A stretch of 64,000 nt of DNA. Source: CAIKZZ01 sp036742455. Lineage in GTDB: Bacteria > Pseudomonadota > Gammaproteobacteria > Steroidobacterales > Steroidobacteraceae. Each line of letters opens with the position of its first letter. Position 1 is the first letter of the stretch. Positions 1 to 8,271 of this stretch are shown piece by piece. Made by a program: the position numbers and the translations under genes. The stretch covers positions 62,001 through 126,000 of the forward strand of contig DAINQU010000008.1 of NCBI GenBank assembly GCA_036742455.1, read 5' to 3'. The notes beneath the pieces are model-generated. The model was given only the letters and a program-made list of their open reading frames with translations, was not told the DNA's origin and ran no database searches.

Positions 1-2
1 TC

Positions 3-986
3 GGTGACACGATCACGCTGGAATCCATGCAGTGCAGTGAGGCCTTGCCGGGCTTCAAGAAAGTTCAGCCGCGCGTCTTCGCCGGCCTCTTTCCCGTGTC
101 GACGGACGATTACGAGCAGTTCCGCGACGCGCTGCAGAAGTTGCGGCTCAACGACTCGGCGCTGCAATACGAGCCGGAAGTGTCCACCGCGCTCGGTTTC
201 GGTTTCCGCATCGGCTTCTTGGGGCTGCTGCACATGGAAATCGTGCAAGAGCGGCTCGAGCGTGAGTACGGTCTTGATCTCGTCACGAGTGCGCCCACGG
301 TCATTTACGAGATCGTCACCACCGACGGTGTCGTCCACAACGTCGACAATCCCTCGAAGTTGCCGCCGTTGGACCGCATTGAGGAGATGCGCGAGCCGAT
401 CATTACGGCCAACATCCTCGTACCGCCCGAGCACGTCGGCGGCGTCTTGCAGCTGTGCACCGAGAAGCGCGGTGTGCAAAAGAAGATGATCTACGTCGGT
501 AATCAAGTGTCGCTGCAGTACGAGTTGCCCTTGGCGGACGTCGTGCTCGATTTCTTCGACCGCCTGAAGAGCACGAGCCGCGGCTATGCCTCGTTCGACT
601 ACGAGTTCAATCGGTTTCAGTCGGCCAACCTCGTGCGACTGGACGTGCTCATCAACGGCGATCGCGTCGATGCGCTAAGCCTGATCGTGCACCGCGATAC
701 CGCGTATCACCGCGGCCGGGACCTCGTCGACAAGATGCAGGAACTTATCCCGCGGCAGATGTTCGAAGTGGCCATACAAGCCGCTATCGGCAGCCAGGTC
801 GTGGCGCGAGCCACGGTCAAAGCGATGCGCAAGAACGTCTTGGCCAAGTGCTACGGCGGTGACATCAGCCGTAAGCGCAAACTGCTTGAGAAGCAGAAAG
901 AGGGCAAGAAGCGCATGAAGCAAGTCGGCAGCGTCGAGATACCGCAGGAAGCATTCCTCGCGGTGCTGCAACTCGGTAATAAATAA
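3..986 (+). CDS. lepA: Elongation factor 4 (LepA), C-terminal part
   Basis: Ribosome-associated GTPase that remodels or back-translocates stalled ribosomes. Only the last 327 residues are in the window; the GTP-binding domain lies upstream. The visible part starts in domain II (ALPGFKKVQPRVFAGLFPV is a LepA signature) and continues through the EF-G-like domain (GFRIGFLGLLHMEIVQERLE) to the basic LepA-specific C-terminal domain (KCYGGDISRKRKLLEKQKEG), ending QLGNK as the family does. lepB follows after 9 bp, the usual lepA-lepB operon. The reading frame is intact throughout. Confidence 0.97.
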   Translation, partial: GDTITLESMQCSEALPGFKKVQPRVFAGLFPVSTDDYEQFRDALQKLRLNDSALQYEPEVSTALGFGFRIGFLGLLHMEIVQERLEREYGLDLVTSAPTVIYEIVTTDGVVHNVDNPSKLPPLDRIEEMREPIITANILVPPEHVGGVLQLCTEKRGVQKKMIYVGNQVSLQYELPLADVVLDFFDRLKSTSRGYASFDYEFNRFQSANLVRLDVLINGDRVDALSLIVHRDTAYHRGRDLVDKMQELIPRQMFEVAIQAAIGSQVVARATVKAMRKNVLAKCYGGDISRKRKLLEKQKEGKKRMKQVGSVEIPQEAFLAVLQLGNK

Positions 987-995
987 GGACGCGCC

Positions 996-1871
996 ATGAG
1001 TTCCATGGGACTGATCTACGATTTCTCGTTGGCGCTGGTCGTGTTGGCCGCGCTGTCGGGTCTCATTCTATTGATCGATCGGGTGTCCGGCGGAGCCAAG
1101 CGACCGGCGGGTGCGCCGATGCCGATTGCGGTCGATTACGCGCAGTCGTTCTTTCCGGTCATTGTGTTTGTCTTGGTGATTCGCTCGTTCGTCTTCGAGC
1201 CCTTTCGGATACCGTCCGATTCGATGATGCCCACGCTCCTCGACGGCGATTTCATTTTCGTGAGCAAGTTCAGCTACGGGCTGCGCGCCCCCGTGCTGAA
1301 CACCAAGATCTTGGAAACCGGCAGCCCGCAGCGGGGCGACGTCATTGTCTTTCACAAGCCCAGTGAGCCGTCGGTCAATTACATCAAGCGCCTGATCGGA
1401 CTGCCGGGTGACCGGATCGAGGTCAAGGGCGACGGTGTGTGGGTCAACGGCGTTGAGGCCGTGGCCCGCGATGCCGGTCCGTTCGTCGAAGACGATTGCT
1501 ATAAGAATTTCCATCAGGGCACGGAACATCTGGATGCGGGCGATCACCGCGTCATGTATTGCCCGGTGGAACCGGCCCGCCTGTATCGCAAGTGCACGGA
1601 GTCCCGTGACCTCGCCGAATGCCCGGTGGACCCGTCGCAGCCGGCGCAATTGTCGGCGGATGCGACGTTGGCGCCGACCGGCGTGTTCTACGTGCCGCCG
1701 GGCCACTTGTTCTTCATGGGCGACAATCGCGACAACAGTGCCGACAGCCGATTCCCGGATCTGGGCTTTGTCCCGGAAGAAAATCTCGTCGGAAAAGCCG
1801 TGCGTATTTGGGCGAGCTTCGGTCCCCATTTCCTGCCGCGGTGGTCGCGTATCGGCATGGCGGTGCACTGA
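996..1871 (+). CDS. lepB: Signal peptidase I
   Basis: Inner-membrane serine/lysine protease that removes signal peptides from Sec and Tat substrates. The 291-residue protein has a hydrophobic segment at residues 6-28, a second at about 51-63, then the periplasmic catalytic domain. Box B holds the nucleophile Ser76 (PSDSMMPT), box D the general base Lys131 (YIKRLIGLPGD), and box E reads MGDNRDNSADSR. An insertion with three cysteines (about residues 167-206, DDCYKNF to LAECPVD) sits between boxes D and E, as in the beta-ribbon extension of gammaproteobacterial enzymes. It lies between lepA and the DUF4845 gene and is probably co-transcribed with both. Confidence 0.97.
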   Translation: MSSMGLIYDFSLALVVLAALSGLILLIDRVSGGAKRPAGAPMPIAVDYAQSFFPVIVFVLVIRSFVFEPFRIPSDSMMPTLLDGDFIFVSKFSYGLRAPVLNTKILETGSPQRGDVIVFHKPSEPSVNYIKRLIGLPGDRIEVKGDGVWVNGVEAVARDAGPFVEDDCYKNFHQGTEHLDAGDHRVMYCPVEPARLYRKCTESRDLAECPVDPSQPAQLSADATLAPTGVFYVPPGHLFFMGDNRDNSADSRFPDLGFVPEENLVGKAVRIWASFGPHFLPRWSRIGMAVH

Positions 1872-1881
1872 GCGTGCCGAC

Positions 1882-2262
1882 GTGATCCGCTCACCCGGCC
1901 ACCGCACGCGCGGCGTGAGCCTGCTGTCGGCGTTGGTTGTCATGAGCCTCTTGGGCTTCGCCGTCTACACGGCCGGTCGCGTCGTGCCGCTGGTTCTGGA
2001 ATACCGCAGTGTGGTGGCCACGCTCGCGCAAGCGGCGACGAGCGGCGCGCCCGACGCGGCGAGCCTGCGTGCGCAGATCGCGCAAGGGTTTGAGCGCGGC
2101 GACGTGCACACCGTGACCGCCGCGGACGTGGACGTGCTGACGGACCCTGCGCAAGCCAAGCTCGACGTCACGTACGACGCCGTGGCGCCGTGGGTCGGGA
2201 ATGTGGGGCTCGTGATTCATTTTCACGCGATGGCGCCGCTTTCGCAGGCGGGGACGCCGTGA
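1882..2262 (+). CDS. DUF4845 family membrane-anchored protein
   Basis: Small protein of unknown function conserved between lepB and rnc in many gammaproteobacteria. The GTG at 1882 is the first sensible in-frame start after the lepB stop (10 bp away) and gives 126 residues. The N-terminus looks like a pilin-type or signal-anchor segment (RGVSLLSALVVMSLLGFAVY), followed by a short extracytoplasmic domain with alternating beta-strand pattern. The stop overlaps the rnc GTG start (GTGA at 2259-2262), which suggests translational coupling. The family call rests on position and the N-terminal pattern; no enzymatic motif is visible. Confidence 0.8.
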   Translation: MIRSPGHRTRGVSLLSALVVMSLLGFAVYTAGRVVPLVLEYRSVVATLAQAATSGAPDAASLRAQIAQGFERGDVHTVTAADVDVLTDPAQAKLDVTYDAVAPWVGNVGLVIHFHAMAPLSQAGTP

Positions 2263-2960
2263 AGACCCACCCCGGCAACGACGCGGATTGGCTGTTTCGC
2301 GCGGTGGGTTACCGCGCGCGCGACCGCGCGCTGCTCGAGCGGGCGTTGACGCATCGCTCGGCGACCGGCGCCGACAATGAGCGCTTGGAGTTTCTCGGCG
2401 ATGCGGTCCTGTCGTTTGTGGTGGCGGACCTGCTGTACCGCGAGTTTGGCGATTCGGACGAAGGCGATTTGACGCGCTACCGCGCGGCCTTGGTCAGCGG
2501 AGACGTGCTGTCCGAGGTGGGTAAGGCGGTCAGTATCGGCGAGCGAATGCGGCTCGGGTCCGGTGAATTGCGGTCCGGTGGCTTTCGTCGCCCGTCGATC
2601 TTAGGCGATGCCTTTGAAGCGGTCCTCGGCTTCATTTATTTGGACGGGGGCATCGAGGCGGTGCGGGCGGTCATCGAGCGCCTGTGGCGCGAGCGCGTGC
2701 AGGCGATACGCCTCTCGCCGCCCGCCAAGGACCCGAAGACTCGGTTGCAGGAGTGGTTGCAGGGGCGATCGCTCGGATTGCCGGAATACACGGAAGAATC
2801 GGTCCGGGGCGAACCGCATGCGCGTACCTTTACGGTACTGTGCCGCGTGGGCCTATCGGGCATCGAAGCGCGCGGCACCGGCTCCAGCCGACGCCGGGCT
2901 GAACAGTTGGCGGCCGAGCAGATGCTCGATGCGCTGGCAAAGGAAACATTGAATGACTGA
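2259..2960 (+). CDS. rnc: Ribonuclease III
   Basis: Double-strand-specific endoribonuclease for rRNA precursor and mRNA processing. The GTG at 2259 overlaps the upstream stop and gives 233 residues, close to the family's roughly 226. The catalytic domain carries the signature NERLEFLGDAVL, and the second metal-binding acidic cluster is in GDAFEAVLGFIYLDGG. A dsRNA-binding domain occupies the C-terminal third (KTRLQEWLQGRSLGLPEY to RRRAEQLAAEQML). The end overlaps the era start by 8 bp (ATG at 2953), so RNase III and Era are probably translated in a coupled way, as in the classical rnc-era-recO operon. Confidence 0.97.
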   Translation: MKTHPGNDADWLFRAVGYRARDRALLERALTHRSATGADNERLEFLGDAVLSFVVADLLYREFGDSDEGDLTRYRAALVSGDVLSEVGKAVSIGERMRLGSGELRSGGFRRPSILGDAFEAVLGFIYLDGGIEAVRAVIERLWRERVQAIRLSPPAKDPKTRLQEWLQGRSLGLPEYTEESVRGEPHARTFTVLCRVGLSGIEARGTGSSRRRAEQLAAEQMLDALAKETLND

Positions 2961-3861
2961 TGCTACGCACCGTTCGGGGTTTGTGGCCCTCGTGGGGCGC
3001 CCGAACGTGGGCAAATCGACGCTGCTGAATGCGCTGCTCGAGCGCAAATTGTCGATCGTCTCACCGAAGCCGCAGACCACGCGGCACCGCATTCTGGGGC
3101 TATTGAACCGCCCGAATTACCAGATCGCACTGGTGGATACGCCGGGCTTGCACCTCGGTGGCAAGCGGATGTTGAACTCGGTGATGAACCGCACCGCCGC
3201 ATCAAGCTTGGCCGACGCCGATCTCGTGGCCTTTGTGGTCGAAGCGCTGCGCTTCACCGAAGAAGACGAAAACGTCTTGATGCGGATCAAGAACCTCGAG
3301 TTGCCGACGGTACTGATCGTGAACAAGGTGGATCGCGCGCATCCGCGTGAACGGCTCTTGCCGTACATCGCCGATCTGTCCGCGATGCACCCCTTTGTGG
3401 ACGTCATTCCGCTGTCGGCCCTCAAGCAGGACAATCTGCAGGCACTGCCGGACGTGCTGGCGCGGCATCTGCCCGAAGCACCGCCGATGTTCCCGGCCGA
3501 GCAGGTTACCGATCGCTCGGAGAAGTTCCGGACGGCCGAGATCATCCGCGAGAAGCTCACCTTGCGCTTGCAGCAGGAGTTGCCCTACGGGCTGACCGTG
3601 GAAATCGAGCAAATGGCCGACACGGAGGACGGTCGTGTCGAGATCCATGCGGTGATTTGGGTGGAACGCGAAGGGCAGAAGGCGATCGTGATTGGCGAGA
3701 AAGGTGCGCTGCTCAAGGAAGTGGGCCGCTCCGCCCGCTACGACCTGAACGCCCTGTTCGGGCGGCGCACGCATTTGGTGCTGTGGGTGAAGGTCAAGGA
3801 GAATTGGGCAGACAGCGCCAACGCGCTGCGTTCCTTCGGTTACGACGGGTACGAAGGCTGA
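2953..3861 (+). CDS. era: GTPase Era
   Basis: Essential GTPase that binds the 3' end of 16S rRNA and checks 30S maturation. The 302-residue protein has G1 GRPNVGKS, G3 DTPGLH and G4 NKVD in order, then a C-terminal KH domain (EGQKAIVIGEKGALLKEVG). It overlaps the end of rnc by 8 bp and is followed by recO after 1 bp. The length matches the family (about 300). Confidence 0.98.
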   Translation: MTDATHRSGFVALVGRPNVGKSTLLNALLERKLSIVSPKPQTTRHRILGLLNRPNYQIALVDTPGLHLGGKRMLNSVMNRTAASSLADADLVAFVVEALRFTEEDENVLMRIKNLELPTVLIVNKVDRAHPRERLLPYIADLSAMHPFVDVIPLSALKQDNLQALPDVLARHLPEAPPMFPAEQVTDRSEKFRTAEIIREKLTLRLQQELPYGLTVEIEQMADTEDGRVEIHAVIWVEREGQKAIVIGEKGALLKEVGRSARYDLNALFGRRTHLVLWVKVKENWADSANALRSFGYDGYEG

Positions 3862-3862
3862 G

Positions 3863-4606
3863 ATGACGCCTGGGCGCGGCCGTCGGGTCGACCTCGAGCC
3901 GGCGTTCCTGCTGCACCAGCGCGACTGGCGCGATTCCAGTCGGATTATTGAGTTCTATACCCGCGATCACGGGCGCATCGCGTTATTTGCCAAGGGTGTG
4001 CGACGCCCGGGCAGTGGTCTGGCGGCCGTGCTGCGACCCTTCGTCCCGATCCTGCTGACCTGGCAGGGGTCGGGCGACGGCGGCACCTTGGTCGCGGCCG
4101 AAGCGCCGGATGTGGTGTCCCCGGTGGCACCGGCGTGTCTCATGAGCGCTTTTTACTTGAACGAGTTGTTGCTCAAACTGTTGGCGCGGGAAGACCCGTT
4201 TCCCGAGGTGTTTGAAGCCTACGCCGGCGCGCTGCAGCGACTCGGGCAGGTGGCGACGGAGCGGGAGACGCTGCGCGTGTTCGAAAAGCGACTCTTGGAC
4301 GCCCTCGGTTTCGGTATCGACTACACCCACTGCCTCGGCGGCGACGACAGCGTCGAACCCGGCTCGTACTATCATGTCGACCCCAGCCGCGGTGTCTTGG
4401 CGCGCGTCGCCTCCACACACTCGGCCGCCGTATCGGGCGCCGATCTGTTGGCGCTGGCGGCGGAGGCGTTGCAGGGGGAGGCCCAGTTGGGCGTTGCCCG
4501 TCGCTTATTGGGCGCAGCGCTCGAGTCGGCGCTCGAAGGCCGTGAATTGACTAGTAGGCGGGTTGCGCGGGCGGTGAAAGCCCGGCCCAGCTCGCCGGAG
4601 GGATGA
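3863..4606 (+). CDS. recO: DNA repair protein RecO
   Basis: Recombination mediator that works with RecF and RecR to load RecA on SSB-coated gaps. The 247-residue protein starts with the OB-fold pattern EPAFLLHQRDWRDSSRIIEF, includes the FAKGVRRP strand typical of the family, and continues into the helical region (SAFYLNELLLKLLAREDPFPEVFEAY). The stop overlaps the pdxJ ATG (ATGA at 4603). Position between era and pdxJ is the standard gammaproteobacterial arrangement. Confidence 0.95.
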   Translation: MTPGRGRRVDLEPAFLLHQRDWRDSSRIIEFYTRDHGRIALFAKGVRRPGSGLAAVLRPFVPILLTWQGSGDGGTLVAAEAPDVVSPVAPACLMSAFYLNELLLKLLAREDPFPEVFEAYAGALQRLGQVATERETLRVFEKRLLDALGFGIDYTHCLGGDDSVEPGSYYHVDPSRGVLARVASTHSAAVSGADLLALAAEALQGEAQLGVARRLLGAALESALEGRELTSRRVARAVKARPSSPEG

Positions 4607-5355
4607 CGATGGCACTGCAAAGTTACCGAGGCGCGATTGCCCTTGGCGTCAATATTGATCACGTCGCAACCGTACGGCAGGCGCGGCGGGCGCGGTTTCC
4701 CGATCCGTTGTTGGCCGCCTTGGTCGCCGAACAGGCGGGTGCGGACAGCATCACGCTGCACCTGCGGGAGGACCGCCGCCACATCGTGGACCGAGACGTT
4801 GAGCGTTTCGCCATGAGCCTGACGACGCACATGAACTTGGAAATGGCAGCGACCGACGAAATGATCGCCATTGCCGAACGCATCCGACCGTCTGACGTCT
4901 GCCTCGTCCCGGAAAAGCGCACCGAAGTCACCACCGAGGGTGGACTCGACGTGCTGGGCGGTGGCGAGAAGCTGGCCCAAGCGGTCGCGCGCCTGCGCGA
5001 GGCGGGCATTCGGGTGTCGCTGTTCATCGATCCGGATCTGCGCCAAATCGAAGCCGCGGCCGCGATCGGTGCGCCGGTCATTGAGCTGCACACCGGGGCC
5101 TACGCCGACGCCACGGGTTCCGCCCGAGCGAGCGAACTGGGACGGCTGAGCGTCGCGGCGGAAGGCGCCGATGCGCTCGGCCTTGTGGTCAACGCCGGAC
5201 ACGGTCTCGACTACCACAACGTGCAGCCGGTGGCGGCATTGCCGCAGATCACCGAACTGAACATTGGTTTTGCGATTATCGCGCGCGCCATCTTCATGGG
5301 TCTGGATCCGGCGGTTCGCGAAATGAAGCGCTTGATGATGGAGGCGCGTCGTTGA
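4603..5355 (+). CDS. pdxJ: Pyridoxine 5'-phosphate synthase
   Basis: Condenses 3-amino-1-hydroxyacetone phosphate with deoxyxylulose 5-phosphate, the last ring-closing step of DXP-dependent vitamin B6 synthesis. TIM-barrel protein of 250 residues with LGVNIDHVATVRQARR, ITLHLREDRRHI and VNAGHGLDYHN, all highly conserved active-site segments. Start is ATG 4603 overlapping recO or ATG 4609; they differ by two residues. The end overlaps the acpS TTG start by 4 bp (TTGA). Confidence 0.97.
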   Translation: MTMALQSYRGAIALGVNIDHVATVRQARRARFPDPLLAALVAEQAGADSITLHLREDRRHIVDRDVERFAMSLTTHMNLEMAATDEMIAIAERIRPSDVCLVPEKRTEVTTEGGLDVLGGGEKLAQAVARLREAGIRVSLFIDPDLRQIEAAAAIGAPVIELHTGAYADATGSARASELGRLSVAAEGADALGLVVNAGHGLDYHNVQPVAALPQITELNIGFAIIARAIFMGLDPAVREMKRLMMEARR

Positions 5356-5759
5356 TTTTTGGCATCGGGACCGACCTCGTCGCCGTTGACCGTATCGCCG
5401 ACAGTTACCGGCGATTCGGCCGGCATTTTGTGGAACGCATACTGATGCCGGCCGAGGTGGCGGTCTTCGATCGTCTGCCGGTCCGTGAGGCTCGGCAGGT
5501 GCGCTTTTTGGCGCAGCGGTTTGCGGCGAAGGAAGCCATTGTGAAGGCCTTGGGCACCGGATTTGCGCACGGCATGTGGGTCCGCGATTGCGGCGTCATC
5601 GCCAATGCGTGGGGCCGGCCCGAGGTCGTGTGGAGCGAGCGGGGCGCGCGGCGCGCCGCAGAGTTGGGTGCCGGTACCGGGCATATTACGTTGACGGACG
5701 AACAGGGTCTGATAGTCGCCGTTGCCGTCCTGGAAAAAGCGGAAGGAGCGCGCGCATGA
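5352..5759 (+). CDS. acpS: Holo-[acyl-carrier-protein] synthase
   Basis: Transfers 4'-phosphopantetheine from CoA to apo-ACP, activating it for fatty acid synthesis. The 135-residue protein uses a TTG start that overlaps the pdxJ stop. The conserved N-terminus FGIGTDLVAVDRI carries the Mg-binding Asp, and RFAAKEAIVKALGTG is the second family motif. It is a little longer than E. coli AcpS (126), with additional residues near VVWSERGARRAAEL. The end overlaps the rlmD ATG by 4 bp. Confidence 0.95.
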   Translation: MIFGIGTDLVAVDRIADSYRRFGRHFVERILMPAEVAVFDRLPVREARQVRFLAQRFAAKEAIVKALGTGFAHGMWVRDCGVIANAWGRPEVVWSERGARRAAELGAGTGHITLTDEQGLIVAVAVLEKAEGARA

Positions 5760-7060
5760 AAGCCCCCTTTGACGTCGACATCGTCGATCTCTCGCACGAC
5801 GGACGTGGCGTTGCACGCCACAACGGCAAAGCGATGTTTGTCGCGGGCGCGTTGCCCGGCGAGACCGTCCAAGTGGTGCGCAACAAACGACGGTCGCGGC
5901 ACGACGAGGCGGAGCTGACGTCGGTCGTGACCGCCAGTCCCGATCGCGTGGAGGCGCCCTGCGCGCACTACGATCGTTGCGGCGGATGTGCGTTACAGCA
6001 CCTGGAACCGAGCGCACAATTGCGCGCCAAGCACGCGCAGCTGCAGAGCGAGCTGATGCGGATCGGAAAAGTGGAGCCGACGCAGTGGTTGGAGCCGCTC
6101 GATGGGCCGTGGCTGGCGTACCGTCGTAAAGCCCGCCTCGGCGTGCGGGTGCTGCCGAAGAGCGGACGAGCCATTATCGGCTTTCGTGAACGCCATTCCG
6201 CGTTATTGGCCAATGTCCGCGCCTGCGCGGTACTGGCGGAACCGATCGGTCCCTTGGTAGACGAACTCGGTGCCCTCATCAGCCAGTTGTCGATGGCCGC
6301 CGATGTTCCGCAGATCGAGATTGCGATCGGCGAGCGCACGACGGTACTCGTCGTGCGCGTCATGTCGACGCCCTCCGAGGCGGACGTCGAGGTGCTGCGC
6401 AGTTTCGGTGCGCAACGCGGGCTGTCGTTCTGGCTGCAGCCGGGTGGCGTCCAAACGGCCGCACCGATCGATCCGATGGCCGTGCCGTTGGATTACACGC
6501 TGCCGGATTTCGATCTGCGTCTCGAGTTTCAACCGCTGGACTTTGTGCAAGTCAACGCCGCGCTCAATCAACGCATGATCCAGCACGCGATTGATTTATT
6601 GGATCCACAGCCGGGTGATCGTGTCCTTGATCTGTACTGCGGACTCGGCAACTTCACGCTGCCGCTCGCGCGGCGCTCCATTCACGTTGTCGGCGTCGAG
6701 GGCGATGATGGCCTCGTGGCCCGTGCGCGTCGCAACGCAGAGCTGAACGGTCTGACCAACGTGCGCTTCGCGGTGGCGGATCTCTTTAAGCCCGTGGCCG
6801 ACGAGATTTGGTCGCGAGAGAAATACGATCTCGTACTGTTGGATCCGCCGCGGGCCGGGTCGGTGGAGATGTTACCGACGATTGCGAAAATGAAGCCCCG
6901 TCGGATCGTGTACGTGTCGTGCCATCCGGGCAGCCTGGCGCGAGACGCGGGTCTGTTGGTCCACGAGCACGGGTATCGACTCGTCTCGGCGGGCATCATG
7001 AACATGTTTCCGCACACGGCTCACGTGGAGTCCATTGCGGTGTTTGAGAGAAACCCGTGA
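5756..7060 (+). CDS. rlmD: 23S rRNA (uracil-5-)-methyltransferase RlmD
   Basis: SAM-dependent enzyme that makes m5U1939 in 23S rRNA. The ATG at 5756 overlaps the acpS stop and gives 434 residues, matching the family. An N-terminal TRAM domain (residues 1-60) binds RNA. Cysteines C69, C75 and C78 (CAHYDRCGGC) with a later Cys form the [4Fe-4S] site. The C-terminal Rossmann fold has DLYCGLGNFTLPLA for SAM, and the catalytic nucleophile is in VYVSCHPGSLARD. In E. coli relA follows this gene; here nagZ does, with a 4-bp overlap. Confidence 0.95.
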   Translation: MKAPFDVDIVDLSHDGRGVARHNGKAMFVAGALPGETVQVVRNKRRSRHDEAELTSVVTASPDRVEAPCAHYDRCGGCALQHLEPSAQLRAKHAQLQSELMRIGKVEPTQWLEPLDGPWLAYRRKARLGVRVLPKSGRAIIGFRERHSALLANVRACAVLAEPIGPLVDELGALISQLSMAADVPQIEIAIGERTTVLVVRVMSTPSEADVEVLRSFGAQRGLSFWLQPGGVQTAAPIDPMAVPLDYTLPDFDLRLEFQPLDFVQVNAALNQRMIQHAIDLLDPQPGDRVLDLYCGLGNFTLPLARRSIHVVGVEGDDGLVARARRNAELNGLTNVRFAVADLFKPVADEIWSREKYDLVLLDPPRAGSVEMLPTIAKMKPRRIVYVSCHPGSLARDAGLLVHEHGYRLVSAGIMNMFPHTAHVESIAVFERNP

Positions 7061-8124
7061 GTCTTGGCAGTCTCATGGTCGACGTGGCCGGCCGGTCGCT
7101 GTTGCCGGAGGACCGGGACGTCCTTGAGCATCCGCTCGTGGGTGGCGTGATCCTGTTCACGCGCAATTACGACTCGCCGGAGCAACTGGCGGCGCTGGTG
7201 AACGAGATCCGCGCCTTGCGTCGACCGCCGCTCTTGGTGGCCGTCGATCACGAAGGCGGGCGCGTGCAGCGATTCCGGCCGGGTTTTACGCTCATCCCGA
7301 CCATGCGGCGTCTTGGCCACGAATACGACGCCGACCGGGCGGCGGGGCTGCACGCCGCGCGGGAGATGGGCTGGGTGCTCGCAGCGGAACTGCGCGTGAT
7401 GAATATCGATCTGGCCTTCACGCCGGTCGTCGATCTCGATTACGGCGTGAGCACCGTCATCGGCGATCGTGCGTTTCATCGGCGCGCGCTCGTGGTCAGT
7501 GAGCTGGCGAGCGCGCTCATCCACGGCATGCGGGACGCCGGCATGTCAGCCACCGCCAAACACTATCCCGGGCACGGTGCCGTGGCGTTGGATTCGCACG
7601 TCGCGTTACCCATCGATCGGCGTGAGTTTGCCGATTTGCACCGCGATCTGTACCCGTACCAGCGACTCATTCCGAACGGGTTGCCGTCGATCATGATGGC
7701 GCACATCGTCTTCGAACAGGTTGATGGGCTGCCGGCCAGTCTGTCGCGACGCTGGGTGCACGATATCTTGCGCGGCGAGGCCGATTTTCGTGGTGCGGTG
7801 TTTACCGACGACTTGAGCATGGCGGGCGCGGCGGCGTTCGGCGGACCGTTGGAGCGCTGCAAACTGGCGCTCGCGGCGGGCTGCGACATGTTGCCCTTGT
7901 GCAATCACCGGCCGTCGGTGCTCGCGGTGCTGGAGGGTCTCACCGACGCCCCGTCACCGGTGTCGTCCCTGCGGTTGGCACGATTGCACGGCAAAGCGGG
8001 TCTCGTACCGGCGACGTTATCGGAGCTGCAAGGTCTACCTCGCTGGCAGGCGGCGCATGCCTTGGCGGCGCAATTGCGTGAGGCGCGCCCAAACCTGTCG
8101 CTCGACGGCACGCCCGGCGCGTAG
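7057..8124 (+). CDS. nagZ: Beta-N-acetylhexosaminidase NagZ
   Basis: Cytoplasmic family GH3 enzyme that removes GlcNAc from recycled muropeptides (GlcNAc-anhydroMurNAc-peptides), feeding the recycling pathway and, where present, AmpR signalling. The 355-residue protein shows the flexible catalytic-loop motif KHYPGHG with the general acid/base His, VDHEGGRVQRF at the substrate pocket, and the nucleophile Asp in FTDDLSMAGA. GTG start at 7057 overlaps the rlmD stop. It closes the run of overlapping genes that begins at lepA. Confidence 0.96.
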   Translation: MSLGSLMVDVAGRSLLPEDRDVLEHPLVGGVILFTRNYDSPEQLAALVNEIRALRRPPLLVAVDHEGGRVQRFRPGFTLIPTMRRLGHEYDADRAAGLHAAREMGWVLAAELRVMNIDLAFTPVVDLDYGVSTVIGDRAFHRRALVVSELASALIHGMRDAGMSATAKHYPGHGAVALDSHVALPIDRREFADLHRDLYPYQRLIPNGLPSIMMAHIVFEQVDGLPASLSRRWVHDILRGEADFRGAVFTDDLSMAGAAAFGGPLERCKLALAAGCDMLPLCNHRPSVLAVLEGLTDAPSPVSSLRLARLHGKAGLVPATLSELQGLPRWQAAHALAAQLREARPNLSLDGTPGA

Positions 8125-8191
8125 CCACGCATCGACTCACGCTTGGGCCATCGAATGGCTTGACGGATCTTGACGTCGGTGAGGGGGAATC

Positions 8192-8260
8192 ATGACGATG
8201 TCTCGACGTCGTTGGGCTTTCCGTCGATTGCGCCTTGCGCTCACACCGTCGCTGCGGTAA
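8192..8260 (+). CDS. Possible 22-residue arginine-rich leader ORF
   Basis: A tiny frame starting at ATG 8192 (a second ATG lies at 8198) and ending TAA at 8260, 11 bp before the ATG of the next gene. It has a purine-rich ribosome-binding site (GAGGGGG at 8181-8187, 4 nt from the ATG), stronger than anything directly in front of ATG 8272. The product would carry seven arginines, beginning MTMSRRRWAFRR. It could be a translated leader that couples to the downstream membrane protein, or simply the result of a misplaced SD. No homology was recognised. Confidence 0.3.
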   Translation: MTMSRRRWAFRRLRLALTPSLR

Positions 8261-8271
8261 CTCTGTGCGCC

